Below, piece after piece: positions 43,971 through 53,863 of a stretch of 64,000 bases of DNA. Source of the DNA: Bacillus cereus G9842. Its GTDB lineage: Bacteria; Bacillota; Bacilli; Bacillales; Bacillaceae_G. Numbering within the stretch: position 1 is the stretch's first letter; the number at the start of each line of letters is the position of its first letter. Position numbers and translations under genes: made by a program. The DNA lies in assembly GCF_000021305.1 (NCBI RefSeq), contig NC_011772.1, forward strand, positions 3,076,001 to 3,140,000, in the 5' to 3' direction. The notes below the pieces were generated by a model. The model ran no database searches, was not told the DNA's origin, and was given only the letters and a program-made list of their open reading frames with translations.

Positions 43971-44855
43971 CTATTTAGTAAAATTTACGATTCGAGACGT
44001 AATTATTGCAGTAATCAAGATAATAATAGCGGTTATCAAGCCAGATTCTCCAATCCAAATCTCAGTTTGATACCCTGTACTTGCACGTGTGAAAGGTCCT
44101 TGAATAATGGCATTCCAAGTAGCATGGATGATAACCGAAGGCCAAATGCTACCTGTGATAAGTCGTAAATAAGCTATAATATAACCGAATGGTACAATAC
44201 AAAGATAGATACCAAGTACTGAAAGAACGACAGATGGTCCCGCTACATATAGACCAGCAATAACTATTGGAACATGCCACGTTGCCCAAATCAATCCACT
44301 AATAAGGATGGGCCGTGAAAACTCTGCATCGACTAGCCTTGTGAGCATATAACCTCGCCAGCCCATTTCTTCTCCCAAAGCCGGGATTAAGCCAAGCAAA
44401 CTTCCGAAAATGCCGCTCAATACTACTAGATAAATGAAGTTGAATGGTGCCGTTACATACTGAAGCCCAAGCATATTGTAGATCGGTTCTAAAATAAACA
44501 TACCAACTTCGGGATACTGAAACCCCGCAATTCCGCTCAACCAGGCGATAGAATAAGTAATTCCACAAATAATCATAGGGATTAGCAGAGCAAAACCAAT
44601 CCCTTTCCATATCTTTAAGTTACCGAGACTAAAAGATACATCTTTAAACCCTTCTTTCAGTATTATGCGAGTCAAAATAGAAGATAATGCTGGGGTAAAC
44701 ATATATACCACAATAAGCGGCATACTTTTCGTAATTATTACTACTACATTTAGGATAATAGAAGTAATGATTAAGATACTCAAAAAGAGTTGAAGTCCTA
44801 TTTTAGCACGTTGGATTTTATCTTTATTGTGGAACGATTTTGCGTGTAATATCAT
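43971..44855 (-). CDS. CPBP-family intramembrane metalloprotease
   Basis: 294 residues with about eight membrane helices. The CPBP (Abi) motifs are visible: GEEMGWRGYML (Glu-Glu and Arg), ATWHVPIV (metal His) and HATWNAI (second His). Such proteins process prenylated or membrane proteins, or give bacteriocin immunity. The ATG at 44879 has no ribosome site; the ATG at 44855 follows GAAGGGCGGA, which is weak but better. No bacteriocin gene is seen next to it. Confidence 0.85.
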   Translation of the reverse strand: MILHAKSFHNKDKIQRAKIGLQLFLSILIITSIILNVVVIITKSMPLIVVYMFTPALSSILTRIILKEGFKDVSFSLGNLKIWKGIGFALLIPMIICGITYSIAWLSGIAGFQYPEVGMFILEPIYNMLGLQYVTAPFNFIYLVVLSGIFGSLLGLIPALGEEMGWRGYMLTRLVDAEFSRPILISGLIWATWHVPIVIAGLYVAGPSVVLSVLGIYLCIVPFGYIIAYLRLITGSIWPSVIIHATWNAIIQGPFTRASTGYQTEIWIGESGLITAIIILITAIITSRIVNFTK

Positions 44856-45214
44856 TTTAATCCGCCCTTCCCCTTTCATTCACTTGTTTATCGAATTTAC
44901 TTCTTGTCATTTCCACAGACACAACTTAGAATAAAAATGTTTTTGTATACAGATTCATTCATCTTTAAAATCCCTCCCCAATTTATAGTCTAGTCTTACT
45001 TACGACTCATCAATGTAATTATTATTTATAAGTTGTCATAACCGATAGTACAAAAGTGTAATGATTAGTCTATGACCTGTGTCAATTAACCTTATGACAA
45101 TATGTAACTAGAAAATATGATATGGGATAGATAACAATTGAATTAAGGCAATTGATACGTGCAAGTACATGAATCAATCTTGCTTTTAAAAATAATTCAA
45201 TTGGGGTGAAAAAA

Positions 45215-46552
45215 ATGAATAAGAAAAGAATAATTGCAATGGTTAGTACAGCTTTATTAGTCACAGGATGTGGGGAAGTAGGAAACGCTCAAACGGTAGC
45301 AGTCGAAAATTCAGGTCAATCAATCCAAAAAAATATAGTTAAATCAATACAATCACAGGCTAACCCATTAAAAACGATAGATCCGTCAAAACCATTTGAG
45401 GATTTAAAACCACTTAAGAAAATGATTGGGAGCGCGCAATATGTGGGGTTAGGAGAGAATACTCATGGAAGCTCTGAAATTTTCACTATGAAATTTCGCC
45501 TTGTGAAATATTTGGTTACTGAGGTGGGTTTTACAAATTTCGCAATGGAAGAAGATTGGGGAAACGGCTTAAAGCTAAATGAATATATCCAAACAGGAAA
45601 AGGAAACCCTAGGGAGTTTTTAAACTTGTTATATCCTACTGATGAAATTATAGCCATGATTGAGTGGATGAAAGATTATAATGCCGATCCATCCAATAAA
45701 AACAAGATCCAATTTATCGGGCTCGACTTAAAGGAATTGGACCAAGGTTGCTTTAATAAAGTAATTGATTATGTAAAGCTGCATCGACCAAATTTGCTGG
45801 CAGAAGTAGAAGAAAATTATAAAGAATTGTCGGCTTTTAATGGAAGTACACAGGAATATATGGACCTTGCTCCTGAAATAAAAGAAAAGTTCAAAGCAAA
45901 CGCTGAGAGAGTAGCTCGATTACTAAAAGATGAGAATAAACAAGCCAACACAGAAATAGTTTCACCCGAGTACATCTGGGCGAAAGCAACGGCAAGTGCA
46001 ATAGAGAAATTTACCACAATGCTAATTCCTAACGACTATCCAAGTATGTTAAAGCTACATGAGCAATACTTGGCCGATCATGCAATGTGGGCACAAGAAA
46101 CATTTGGTGGTAAAACGATGGTATGGGGACACAATATTCATATTGCTAAAGGAATTATCGATGAGAAATTATACCCTTATGTTGCGGGGCAATTTTTGAA
46201 GGAACGTTTAGACAATAATTATGTCACAATTGGTAGTACAACTACGAAGGGGAATTTCACCTTATACAGCGAATATGATCCTTCTACTGGAGGTAAGATT
46301 ACAACGCGTGCGATTCCACAAAATGTAAATAGTTTTAACTATACCCTCGGAAAAGTACCATATAACATGTTTTTATTGGATAACCGTCACCTTAAAGGAC
46401 AAGCAGAGAAATGGGTTAAAGCCAAAAGACCATTACTAAGTATAGGGGGACAAATATTCCCAAACGAATCGACATACTTTGATAAATCATTGCTTGAGCA
46501 ATTTGATATTATTTTTCACATTCGAAAAACAAGTCCATCTCATATTAAATAA
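45215..46552 (+). CDS. Erythromycin-esterase-family lipoprotein
   Basis: 445 residues. The signal peptide ends in a lipobox-like VTGC, so it should be anchored outside the membrane. The catalytic region of EreA/EreB-type enzymes is visible: LGENTHGSSE (Glu and His), FAMEEDW (second Glu) and VWGHNIHIAKG (second His). B. cereus homologues (Bcr135/136 type) share the fold, but macrolide cleavage is not assured. The ATG follows TTGGGGTG; the longest frame begins at a GTG three codons earlier. Confidence 0.82.
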   Translation: MNKKRIIAMVSTALLVTGCGEVGNAQTVAVENSGQSIQKNIVKSIQSQANPLKTIDPSKPFEDLKPLKKMIGSAQYVGLGENTHGSSEIFTMKFRLVKYLVTEVGFTNFAMEEDWGNGLKLNEYIQTGKGNPREFLNLLYPTDEIIAMIEWMKDYNADPSNKNKIQFIGLDLKELDQGCFNKVIDYVKLHRPNLLAEVEENYKELSAFNGSTQEYMDLAPEIKEKFKANAERVARLLKDENKQANTEIVSPEYIWAKATASAIEKFTTMLIPNDYPSMLKLHEQYLADHAMWAQETFGGKTMVWGHNIHIAKGIIDEKLYPYVAGQFLKERLDNNYVTIGSTTTKGNFTLYSEYDPSTGGKITTRAIPQNVNSFNYTLGKVPYNMFLLDNRHLKGQAEKWVKAKRPLLSIGGQIFPNESTYFDKSLLEQFDIIFHIRKTSPSHIK

Positions 46553-46560
46553 AAGTACAA

Positions 46561-46599
46561 AACAATCCCGTTCTTGCAAATGCAAAAACGGGATTGTTT
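46561..46599 (+). terminator. Terminator after the Ere-like gene
   Basis: AACAATCCCGTT and its exact complement around a 14-base loop, followed by TTTT. It starts 8 bases past the stop codon. Confidence 0.85.
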
Positions 46600-46611
46600 T
46601 GTGGAGGATTA

Positions 46612-46772
46612 ATAAAATGAAACTTTATTCAGTAGGGGTTTTGTTCATCCCAACTGATTATCAGCCCTCACCAATCGGGCTTTTACGGACAGCCCGACCC
46701 CCACCTAACTTCTTTGCTTCCACCTGAATTTTGAGGTGGGGGTCTTACTGCCCGGCAAATAGCGGGATATAA
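46612..46772 (+). repeat. bcr1-like repeat copy C
   Basis: 161 bp. Starts ATAAAATGAAAC and ends GCGGGATATAA, so the right-hand ATAAA is changed. It has the full set of GGTTTTGTTCATCCC, CCAATCGGGCTTTTACGG and GAGGTGGGGGTCTTACTG segments. Confidence 0.8.
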
Positions 46773-46826
46773 GCATCTTTTTAACCAGCAGTAGGCTGCT
46801 CTCCCCTTTTTAGCATCATTTAGAAA

Positions 46827-46838
46827 TGTCATATGACA
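46827..46838. promoter_or_regulatory. Palindrome upstream of the sensor-domain / hybrid-kinase genes
   Basis: TGTCATATGACA is a perfect 12-bp palindrome about 75 bp before the first gene. NarL/LuxR-type regulators bind such dyads as dimers, so autoregulation by the fused regulator is possible. Confidence 0.4.
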
Positions 46839-46910
46839 CTTTTACACTAGTGAGAATGACAAAAAAAACAGTATGATTCGGTTATTACATAGATAGGAGC
46901 GATGAACTTT

Positions 46911-47489
46911 ATGAAATCAAAATTCATCCAGAATGGTTATTTTTTATTGCTAACTTTCGTTACAGGATTGTTTTATTTTTGTTTTTATCTAATAGCTCTG
47001 CTATTTAGTTTCACCCTTTCATTTACTGTTGTTGGGATTCCATTAATTATGCGCGTACTACAGACTACCACACACTTTATCCAATTCGAGCGCATACAGA
47101 CGAAAATTTATACAGATATTTCAACAGACTCTTACGATAGAAATATAACAATGGATACATCGAACTGGGCTCAGGTGAAATTAGTGCTTACAGATCGTTG
47201 TACTTGGTCTGCTGTCTATTGGTTAATGCAGAAATTTGTGATTGGCATTTTCAGTCTTATTAGTGCAATCATTTTTTATGTAATGCCACTTATGTTCCTG
47301 TTGGCACCACTACTGTATCGATACATCGATATGAATATTATATTCATACAGATAGATACGTTTGCCAAGTCACTCTTTGTAATGTTTATGGGTATAGTAT
47401 TTACCGCCATAAGTATTAGAATAGTAGAAGGTTTGACACAGAAAATTGGGGGCTATACACGTAGTATGATTCAGCAACTAAATCAATAG
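46911..47489 (+). CDS. Four-helix membrane sensor-domain protein
   Basis: 192 residues with membrane helices at about 10-45 (pair), 107-140 and 150-175. It resembles the putative sensor domain (Sensor_2, PF13796) usually fused to or next to NarL-type histidine kinases. Here it is separate and precedes the kinase-regulator fusion by about 115 bp, so it is probably the input partner. The ATG at 46902 is only 2 bases from AGGAG; the ATG at 46911 has better spacing. Confidence 0.75.
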   Translation: MKSKFIQNGYFLLLTFVTGLFYFCFYLIALLFSFTLSFTVVGIPLIMRVLQTTTHFIQFERIQTKIYTDISTDSYDRNITMDTSNWAQVKLVLTDRCTWSAVYWLMQKFVIGIFSLISAIIFYVMPLMFLLAPLLYRYIDMNIIFIQIDTFAKSLFVMFMGIVFTAISIRIVEGLTQKIGGYTRSMIQQLNQ

Positions 47490-47604
47490 AAGTTTGCAGT
47501 CTGTGAGTAGTATCGCAGTTTTAAATTAAAAAGTATAATAAGGCATGAAGGATTAATTTATACTATAGGAAGTAAAAAGGTAGGCTATTTAGGGGGTAAA
47601 TGAC

Positions 47605-49392
47605 TTGTTAGATATGGTTAAGTATTGGTTTTGGTACGATTGGATTATGTTAGGAGTCCGTATACTTGTTAGTGTCTCTATCGCCATAACCACATTAGAT
47701 TTTCAGGATAGTTTAACATTGCCACTTTGGATTGTTATTTTTTGGGAGGTTGTTGCCTTCTCGATTCCATGGGTAGCCTTACTGTTCAATTACAAATATT
47801 ACTTGTTCACAGAAATACTGCTATATGGTGGACTGTGTATATATTTAACCTCTTTATTTCCGGAAGCTAACGTTACATTTCTGATATCGGCTTTTCTAAT
47901 TGCTGCGAATAGTAAGCATTTGTCCTATTATTGGACAGCTCCAACAACAGTTTTTATAACAACTGGAATTCTCTATGCGGTTGCGCCAAGTAATAGCTAT
48001 TGGATTTTGGTTACCTACTATGGACTTGCTTATGTAATGGGCTTCGCTTTTCATTTATTAATCGTCAATCATAAACAAAATGAATCAATTCGTAAACAAA
48101 ACGCGGTACTTGAGCAATATATGTCTCAGATTGAACGCATCACACTGGCGGAAGAACGGAACAGACTGTCGAGTGAGCTTCATGATACAGTTGGTCATGC
48201 TTATACTTCTATTATTATGGGGATGGAAACGTTGCGTACCGAACTTTCTACTGAAATGGGTATACAGAGGCTAGACTCTCTGCTTGAAATGGGACGGAAA
48301 AGTATCGAGGACGTGAGAGGTTACCTACATCAAATGGATTCTTCATGTCAATCGCCTTCCTTAATTCAATCTCTACAAAATCTTGGAGCCGAATTTCAGG
48401 AGCACGCTCAGGTAAATGTAAGTTTTAGGACATTCGGAGAGGAATATCAGCTGTCTCGGCAAGCGAAGATCGCATTCATTCGTTGCTTACAAGAGTCCCT
48501 TACGAATGCAGTACGTCATGGTCAGGGGACTGAAATTATAGTTTCATTGCAGTTTGACGAACAATATACGAGGTTAGAAGTTCAAGATAATGGAAAAGGA
48601 AATGTAGAATGGCAGGAAGGCTTTGGTATGAATGCGATGAAAGAACGGGCAATGAACTTGCAAGGTCAATTGTCTGTATATACAAAGCCAGAGGAAGGAA
48701 TGCTTGTTACATGTACCATACCGCGACAAACTGAAATAAAAGATGGACTTATTCGTTTGTTAATTGTAGACGATCAACCATTTGTTCGGGAAAGTTTGAG
48801 GACACTACTCGATAGATATGAAGATTTAAATGTAGTCGGTTTAGCTGAGGATGGCAATGAAGCCATCGATTTGTGTGGGCGCCTTCAACCCCATGTTATA
48901 CTTATGGATTTAGATATGCAGCACATGGATGGAGTCGAAGCAACCAAAAAAATCAAGCAACAATGGCCACATATCCGCGTATTGATTTTCACAACTTTTC
49001 AGGATACCGAACAGGCGTTGGAATCCCTTCGCAACGGTGCGGATGGTTTTTTACTCAAATCTATTGAAACATTGGAGCTAGCTAATACGATCCGACTTAT
49101 TCACAAAGGTGGGACACTGATTGATCAGGGAATGTCTCACAAAATATTTGAGAAGTTTGATGAGCAAAAAGAGACACCACAATCAAAAGCAACCGCTTAT
49201 GAGCTAACAGCTAGGGAGATAGAAATATTGCAGCTAGTGGCAAAGGGACTTCGATACACTACCATAGCATCAAGGTTATATTTATCGAATGGTACGGTCA
49301 GAAATTATGCTTCCACAGCTTATACAAAGCTAGGAGTCCGCAACAAAGAAGAAGCTGTTCAAAAGGCTCTAGAAATTGGAATTATTGAATAA
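47605..49392 (+). CDS. Histidine kinase fused to a LuxR/NarL-type response regulator
   Basis: 595 residues in one chain. About residues 1-155 hold five or six membrane helices. HisKA_3 follows with ELHDTVGHAYTS (phospho-His), then an HATPase with DNGKG and FGMNAMKERA. From about residue 388 a receiver domain begins, LLIVDDQPFVRESLR, with phospho-Asp in VILMDLDMQHMDG and Lys in FLLKSI, and the chain ends with a LuxR helix-turn-helix (ELTAREIEILQLVAKGL ... GTVRNYASTAYTKLGV). A whole two-component pathway in one membrane protein is unusual. The TTG at 47605 follows AGGGGG with 8-nt spacing; the first ATG is too far away. Confidence 0.9.
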   Translation: MLDMVKYWFWYDWIMLGVRILVSVSIAITTLDFQDSLTLPLWIVIFWEVVAFSIPWVALLFNYKYYLFTEILLYGGLCIYLTSLFPEANVTFLISAFLIAANSKHLSYYWTAPTTVFITTGILYAVAPSNSYWILVTYYGLAYVMGFAFHLLIVNHKQNESIRKQNAVLEQYMSQIERITLAEERNRLSSELHDTVGHAYTSIIMGMETLRTELSTEMGIQRLDSLLEMGRKSIEDVRGYLHQMDSSCQSPSLIQSLQNLGAEFQEHAQVNVSFRTFGEEYQLSRQAKIAFIRCLQESLTNAVRHGQGTEIIVSLQFDEQYTRLEVQDNGKGNVEWQEGFGMNAMKERAMNLQGQLSVYTKPEEGMLVTCTIPRQTEIKDGLIRLLIVDDQPFVRESLRTLLDRYEDLNVVGLAEDGNEAIDLCGRLQPHVILMDLDMQHMDGVEATKKIKQQWPHIRVLIFTTFQDTEQALESLRNGADGFLLKSIETLELANTIRLIHKGGTLIDQGMSHKIFEKFDEQKETPQSKATAYELTAREIEILQLVAKGLRYTTIASRLYLSNGTVRNYASTAYTKLGVRNKEEAVQKALEIGIIE

Positions 49393-49452
49393 GAAAAATG
49401 TTTTTTGTTTCTCTACAGCAAGGTAAAATGTAGTTACAAGATACAGTAAAGG

Positions 49453-49608
49453 ATAAAGTGAAACTTTAATCAGTGGGAGTTTTGTTCATCCCCCACTGAT
49501 TATCAGCCCTCACCAATCGGGCTTTTACGGGCAGCCCGCCCCACCTCACTTTTTTGCTCTCGCTGAATTTTGAGGTGGGGGTCTCACTGTCCGTTAATGC
49601 GGGATAAA
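49453..49608 (+). repeat. bcr1-like repeat copy D (full length)
   Basis: 156 bp between two ATAAA copies. It is the most complete example in the window: GTGAAACTTTAATCAGTGGG, CCCCCACTGATTATCAGCCC, CCAATCGGGCTTTTACGGGC, GAGGTGGGGGTCTCACTG and GTTAATGCGGGATAAA. The repeat can fold through several GC-rich stems. Confidence 0.85.
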
Positions 49609-49682
49609 CTTATGAATTTAGTTGAATATTATTTTTGATAGGTAATTTTTTTGAAAAATTTAACCCTGTTTTAAAAAATTTA

Positions 49683-49719
49683 AATAGCGTTACTACATAT
49701 TGAATGTAGCAACGCTATT
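49683..49719. terminator. Hairpin between the hybrid kinase and a pseudogene
   Basis: AATAGCGTTACTACAT and ATGTAGCAACGCTATT, one mismatch, 5-base loop. T-rich on both sides; probably a terminator for the degraded minus-strand gene upstream at 49867. Confidence 0.6.
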
Positions 49720-49866
49720 GTTTTCTATATTAGAAATTAAACATCTTTATTATCGCTATACGGAAGACAGTTTCAGGTCTTTTCATGTGGGAATTCCTCT
49801 AAACCAGTCCCCCCTAATTCACTTGTTGTCTCTGAAAATAGTCATTTAAAAATATAGTTGCTAATT

Positions 49867-50004
49867 TCATTTCACTCTTCCTTGCACCCAAGTGGCAATA
49901 TCATTTATAACATACTCTGGGATATTAGCAGGACTATACTATTCATCCGATTGACTTAATTCTCCTTCTCCTTCTGTAAAGAAGTGATTTAACTTTTGAT
50001 ACAG
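49867..50004 (-). pseudogene. Remnant of an alpha/beta hydrolase
   Basis: Reads LYQKLNHFFTEGEGELSQSDE, stop, YSPANIPEYVINDIATWVQG and stop. This resembles the end of BAAT/dienelactone-type alpha/beta hydrolases, with the catalytic His in LNHFF. An in-frame stop and a missing front show it is dead. The rest of 49720-50103 has no gene. Confidence 0.6.
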
Positions 50005-50103
50005 TCAATAATCAATGTTATCTCTCTCTTTTAATTGTTATTTCCAAAAAGGATTATCTATCATTCTTTATAAATTGCAAAATTTAAGGTCGGCAAAGGA
50101 TTT

Positions 50104-51450
50104 CTATTTTTTATAAACAGGTGGAATGCTTTGTGGAAAATTGAAAATATCTTCTGGATCGTATTTAGCTTTCACTTGAGTCAATCGTTTAAAGTTTTCA
50201 CCATAATATAAATCCGACCAATCTTTCATTGAGAGGTCAGGTGTGTTAACATAGACACCTTTCGTAAAAGGAATTAACGCGTGACGAAAAGCTTCTACCC
50301 AACGAATCCCTTGTGCAGCTCCCTCAGGTTTGTCCCAAGTGGAAAATAACACCATATTCATTAGAGCTTTTCGATAAAAATAAGCAGTTGCTTCCTCGGG
50401 TACTGCAGAAACAGTCCCCCCTAAGCCCTGAAAAAATATAGAAACAGTAGAATTAGGTGGAGATTGACTCATAAAATGTTGAATCGTAGCAATACCTTCT
50501 TCAGGTAATAAAGAATCCATAAAAGGTGCTACGCTTTTAAATGGAAAAGGAGTTGTAGGCTGATGATTGGATATTAACGTTATAGCTTCTAAATAAGAGA
50601 GTTCTTTTATGTCTACCTTTATAGGTGATCCAATTTTGAGAAGTGGTTGTATCAATTTCTGTAAGTCTGTAACTGATCCATGAAAAATCCCATGCATCAA
50701 CACAGGAGCTGTCTTTTCTGAAGACAATAATAATGTAGGAGTAAAGCGTTTATCAGAAGTAGGTAGAGTATACTTTTGCCATTCCTGTATAACGGCTTTT
50801 AAATCTTGATGCCTCCAACTAACTTCAACAAAACCAACAGTCTTAATTTCCTGAGTACGAAAGCGAAAAGATGTACAAATACCGAAACTTCCGCCTCCAC
50901 CACGTAAAGCCCAAAATAGATCAGGATGCTCCTGATCATTAACCTGCAATACACAGCCGTTAGCATCAACCATTTCTATTTCTACGACATGATCAAGTAG
51001 TAGTCCTAATGGTCGAGAAAGAATACCTTGCCCACCACCTAGCGCTATTCCTGCGATAGCTGGTTTAGGACAGACCCCATTAGGAATAGCTAATCCCTCT
51101 TTCCCAAGAAGCTCAGCTAGATGGAGATTTTTACAACCAGCTCCTACTGTAACAGTTTTTGATGTTGGATCTATTTTTATTTGATTTATCTCACTGACAT
51201 CAATTACAATACCACCATCTAAAACTGACAAGCCTTCATAATTGTGCCCTCCTGAACGTACTCGGATAGGTACGTTATTATGTAACGACCATCGTACTGC
51301 ATTCACAACGTCTTGAGTATTTTGTGCAAAGACAATAACAAAAGGGAATCTATTAAAAAATGTGTTGAACGCTTGACGTGCTGAATCATATTGCGCTTCA
51401 CCAGGCGATACAATACGTCCTGTTAAACTTATATTTTCATCATAGAGCAT
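50104..51450 (-). CDS. FAD-linked oxidase, berberine-bridge-enzyme type (CotQ/YvdP-like)
   Basis: 448 residues. The FAD domain shows RVRSGGHNYEGLSV, where His is the usual covalent flavin attachment site, and GIALGGGQGILSRPLG; the C-terminal BBE segment is YYGENFKRLTQVKAKYDPEDIFNFPQSIPP-like, seen here as YYGENF and DPEDIFNF. The proteins oxidise sugars or alkaloid-like compounds; the Bacillus homologue YvdP (CotQ) is associated with the spore coat. The ATG at 51450 follows GAGAGG; the longest frame begins at 51474 without a site. Confidence 0.85.
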   Translation of the reverse strand: MLYDENISLTGRIVSPGEAQYDSARQAFNTFFNRFPFVIVFAQNTQDVVNAVRWSLHNNVPIRVRSGGHNYEGLSVLDGGIVIDVSEINQIKIDPTSKTVTVGAGCKNLHLAELLGKEGLAIPNGVCPKPAIAGIALGGGQGILSRPLGLLLDHVVEIEMVDANGCVLQVNDQEHPDLFWALRGGGGSFGICTSFRFRTQEIKTVGFVEVSWRHQDLKAVIQEWQKYTLPTSDKRFTPTLLLSSEKTAPVLMHGIFHGSVTDLQKLIQPLLKIGSPIKVDIKELSYLEAITLISNHQPTTPFPFKSVAPFMDSLLPEEGIATIQHFMSQSPPNSTVSIFFQGLGGTVSAVPEEATAYFYRKALMNMVLFSTWDKPEGAAQGIRWVEAFRHALIPFTKGVYVNTPDLSMKDWSDLYYGENFKRLTQVKAKYDPEDIFNFPQSIPPVYKK

Positions 51451-51510
51451 ATAGAAACCTCTCTCTCCGTACAAAAATTTTTAATGCTATCATGCTAATA
51501 ATATGTATGT

Positions 51511-51558
51511 AAAAAAAAGTAAGAACCGCCAATTATATTGGTGATTCTTACTTTTTTT
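51511..51558. terminator. Hairpin with A and T runs upstream of the BBE-type gene
   Basis: AAAAAAAGTAAGAA and TTCTTACTTTTTTT enclose a 19-base loop with its own CCGCCAAT / ATTGGTG stem. It would work on both strands. Confidence 0.7.
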
Positions 51559-52017
51559 CATAAAATTAAACAAATCCGTGCAGCTTTTAAATCGACAAAA
51601 GCCGTTTTTGAGCCTTTATTTTTACTATATGGCGTAGTGACGCATACATACCTATCAACCTTGCTTGATGGTGATAGGACACGGCAACAATCCTTTCTCT
51701 TTCGGGCTACTCATTATAAATAATAGATTTTCAGGGTGAAACTTTAACTTATGAGATTATAGCATTACAAGCTTTAAAGAAAACTCATACAAATTAATCC
51801 TATTAAATAAAACTTGCCAATGGCCCCTAAAAGTAGTAATCGTTGCCGCGCCCCTTCTTAGATAAAAGATAAATTTTTAATTTAAAATCTAAAATAAATA
51901 GTTTATGGACTGTAGTGCTAGTCCACCTATTATTTCTAAATTTCTTGTACCCATTCAAAATAATCAATAAAACGAGGTCCGATTATGTCTATACTTCGTA
52001 TAAATAACATCATTACA
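51559..52017. other. Gene-free stretch with a worn IS231-type scar
   Basis: CATACCTATCAACC next to TTGCTTGATGGTGATAGG (51645-51677) looks like two fused IS231-type ends. A 25-codon frame ends at about 51939 on the minus strand without a recognisable family. Nothing else is seen. Confidence 0.4.
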
Positions 52018-53847
52018 TTAATCTTTTTTCGGGAGTACAATCCCTTTATATAATTGAACTGTAATCAAGTAATAAATCGAGTAAATTACTACAAAAATAA
52101 CAAGTGGTAACCAAATACGAAAGTACGGATCGATTAAAAGCGATCCAAACATGTTCATACCAACTAATATGTGAGTAATCCCCACAATTGCTGGGAATAA
52201 GAATATGAAGAATAACTCTTTATAGATTGATTTTGTTAATAATTCTCGGCGAACACCAATTTTACGAAGCATTTGATAACGTGCTACATCTTTTGATGCT
52301 CCCGACAGAACTTTAAACATTAAGCAACTTGCCATCATTGCTAAAAATGCAACTCCAACGAAAAAGCCCATAAACATTAGTCCGCTGGAAAAATCATGAC
52401 TCGTAATATATTTTTGATACTTACTATCCAATTCTTCCGCTTTCACATTTTTATATTTTGCTATCTGTAATTCATCAAGTTTTTTCCATTCTTTTATGTA
52501 TGATCCAAAATCATCTGTTTTCCCTATAAATACAGTACTTTCTTTACCCTTCAACCCATCGTATATGTTTTGTTCTACAATTTTGATTTCATAATCAGGA
52601 TACATATAATTTGGCTGGATCGTTCTGAAAGCCTGAATCCATTGTTTTGTGTCGATCTCTCCTTTAACCCATTTTATTGAAAATGCACCAATTGGTACTT
52701 CCTCTGAAACTTTCTCTATTTTCATACCTTGCAAGAAAGGACGATTTTTTTCTACATCTTCTTTAAGATAATAAACATACCTATCATCAACTTTGTAATG
52801 GTATTCAAATTTTTCTTGAAATAAGATACCACCCAAAATTGTCTTTTCTTCCGCAGTTGGATTATGAATGACTGAATCGTAAATTCGCATTTGATCTGTC
52901 ATGTTTATAATGTTGTTTTTAAATGCCATACCACAAGCAATTCCACCAGCACCAAGAGCCACTAAAATTGCTACTGTTGCAAGCACATTTGTTAGACTAT
53001 TAATGCGGAAATTTAATTGTGCAAAAGTAAAAGCATTGAGGCCTTTTTCACTACGTTTTTTATTACTCTTTAGCTTGTTAATCATAACTGGAAGAAGGGA
53101 TCCAAATATAAGGTAAGTACCAACGGTTGCTGAGATTAATCCGACGGCCATTAATCCCAAAGCAATTAGCGGATTTGCATATGACATATAGATCAGTGAT
53201 GCATAACCAATACCTAATAAAAGAATACCAAGGAATGCAATTACAACTGTCATTTTTCCTTTTATGGCAACACGTTCTGTTTGTGCATCTGCATGTACAA
53301 GTTGCAGTACAGAAATACGCGATAATTTAATACTATTCATAATTGCAGATAATACAAATAGTGCAAAGAAGAAGACGCAAGTAATAGCTATTGATGGCAG
53401 ATAAAATGCTTTATAACCTTCACCAGCAAACTCGAGTTGTTTCATTAATAGCTGACCGATACCTTCTGCAAGTCCTACACCAATTGTAATTCCAATCAAA
53501 AGAGAGGTGGCACCTAATATGATTGTTTCAATGAACATAAGTAAGGTAACTTTATGCTTTTTTGCTCCTAACATCATATACATACCAAATTCTTTTTGAC
53601 GAAGAGCTGATAAGAAAGAGTTTGCATATAAAATATAGAAAAATGTGATAATCGCTAACAAAACGGAACCAATTTTAAAGACAGCCACAATATCCCTAAT
53701 AGAAGAGTTAGATTCAAGGAACGTTTTATTGGATGCTAGCGTTTGAAACATATAAAAAGTTGAAATAGAGACAATAAGACCAACAAGTAAAACAATGTAA
53801 TCTTGCAACTTACTTTTTAGGCCTGACATAGAAAGCTTAAATAACAT
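52018..53847 (-). CDS. ABC transporter permease, FtsX/BceB type
   Basis: 609 residues with ten expected membrane helices in the 1+3+1... BceB layout and a large extracytoplasmic region at about residues 315-470. FtsX-type domains lie near residues 60-180 and 490-590 (RQKEFGMYMMLGAKKHKV and RYQMLRKIGVRRELL are the typical cytoplasmic loops). Bce-type pumps protect against peptide antibiotics and signal to a kinase. The ATG follows AGGAAGGAA and the ATPase gene precedes it by 16 bp. Confidence 0.88.
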   Translation of the reverse strand: MLFKLSMSGLKSKLQDYIVLLVGLIVSISTFYMFQTLASNKTFLESNSSIRDIVAVFKIGSVLLAIITFFYILYANSFLSALRQKEFGMYMMLGAKKHKVTLLMFIETIILGATSLLIGITIGVGLAEGIGQLLMKQLEFAGEGYKAFYLPSIAITCVFFFALFVLSAIMNSIKLSRISVLQLVHADAQTERVAIKGKMTVVIAFLGILLLGIGYASLIYMSYANPLIALGLMAVGLISATVGTYLIFGSLLPVMINKLKSNKKRSEKGLNAFTFAQLNFRINSLTNVLATVAILVALGAGGIACGMAFKNNIINMTDQMRIYDSVIHNPTAEEKTILGGILFQEKFEYHYKVDDRYVYYLKEDVEKNRPFLQGMKIEKVSEEVPIGAFSIKWVKGEIDTKQWIQAFRTIQPNYMYPDYEIKIVEQNIYDGLKGKESTVFIGKTDDFGSYIKEWKKLDELQIAKYKNVKAEELDSKYQKYITSHDFSSGLMFMGFFVGVAFLAMMASCLMFKVLSGASKDVARYQMLRKIGVRRELLTKSIYKELFFIFLFPAIVGITHILVGMNMFGSLLIDPYFRIWLPLVIFVVIYSIYYLITVQLYKGIVLPKKD

Positions 53848-53863
53848 GATTGAACTTCCTTCC

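Noticed and set aside
46479..46727. 82-residue plus-strand frame
   Set aside because: It overlaps the end of the Ere-like gene, its terminator and a bcr1-like repeat.
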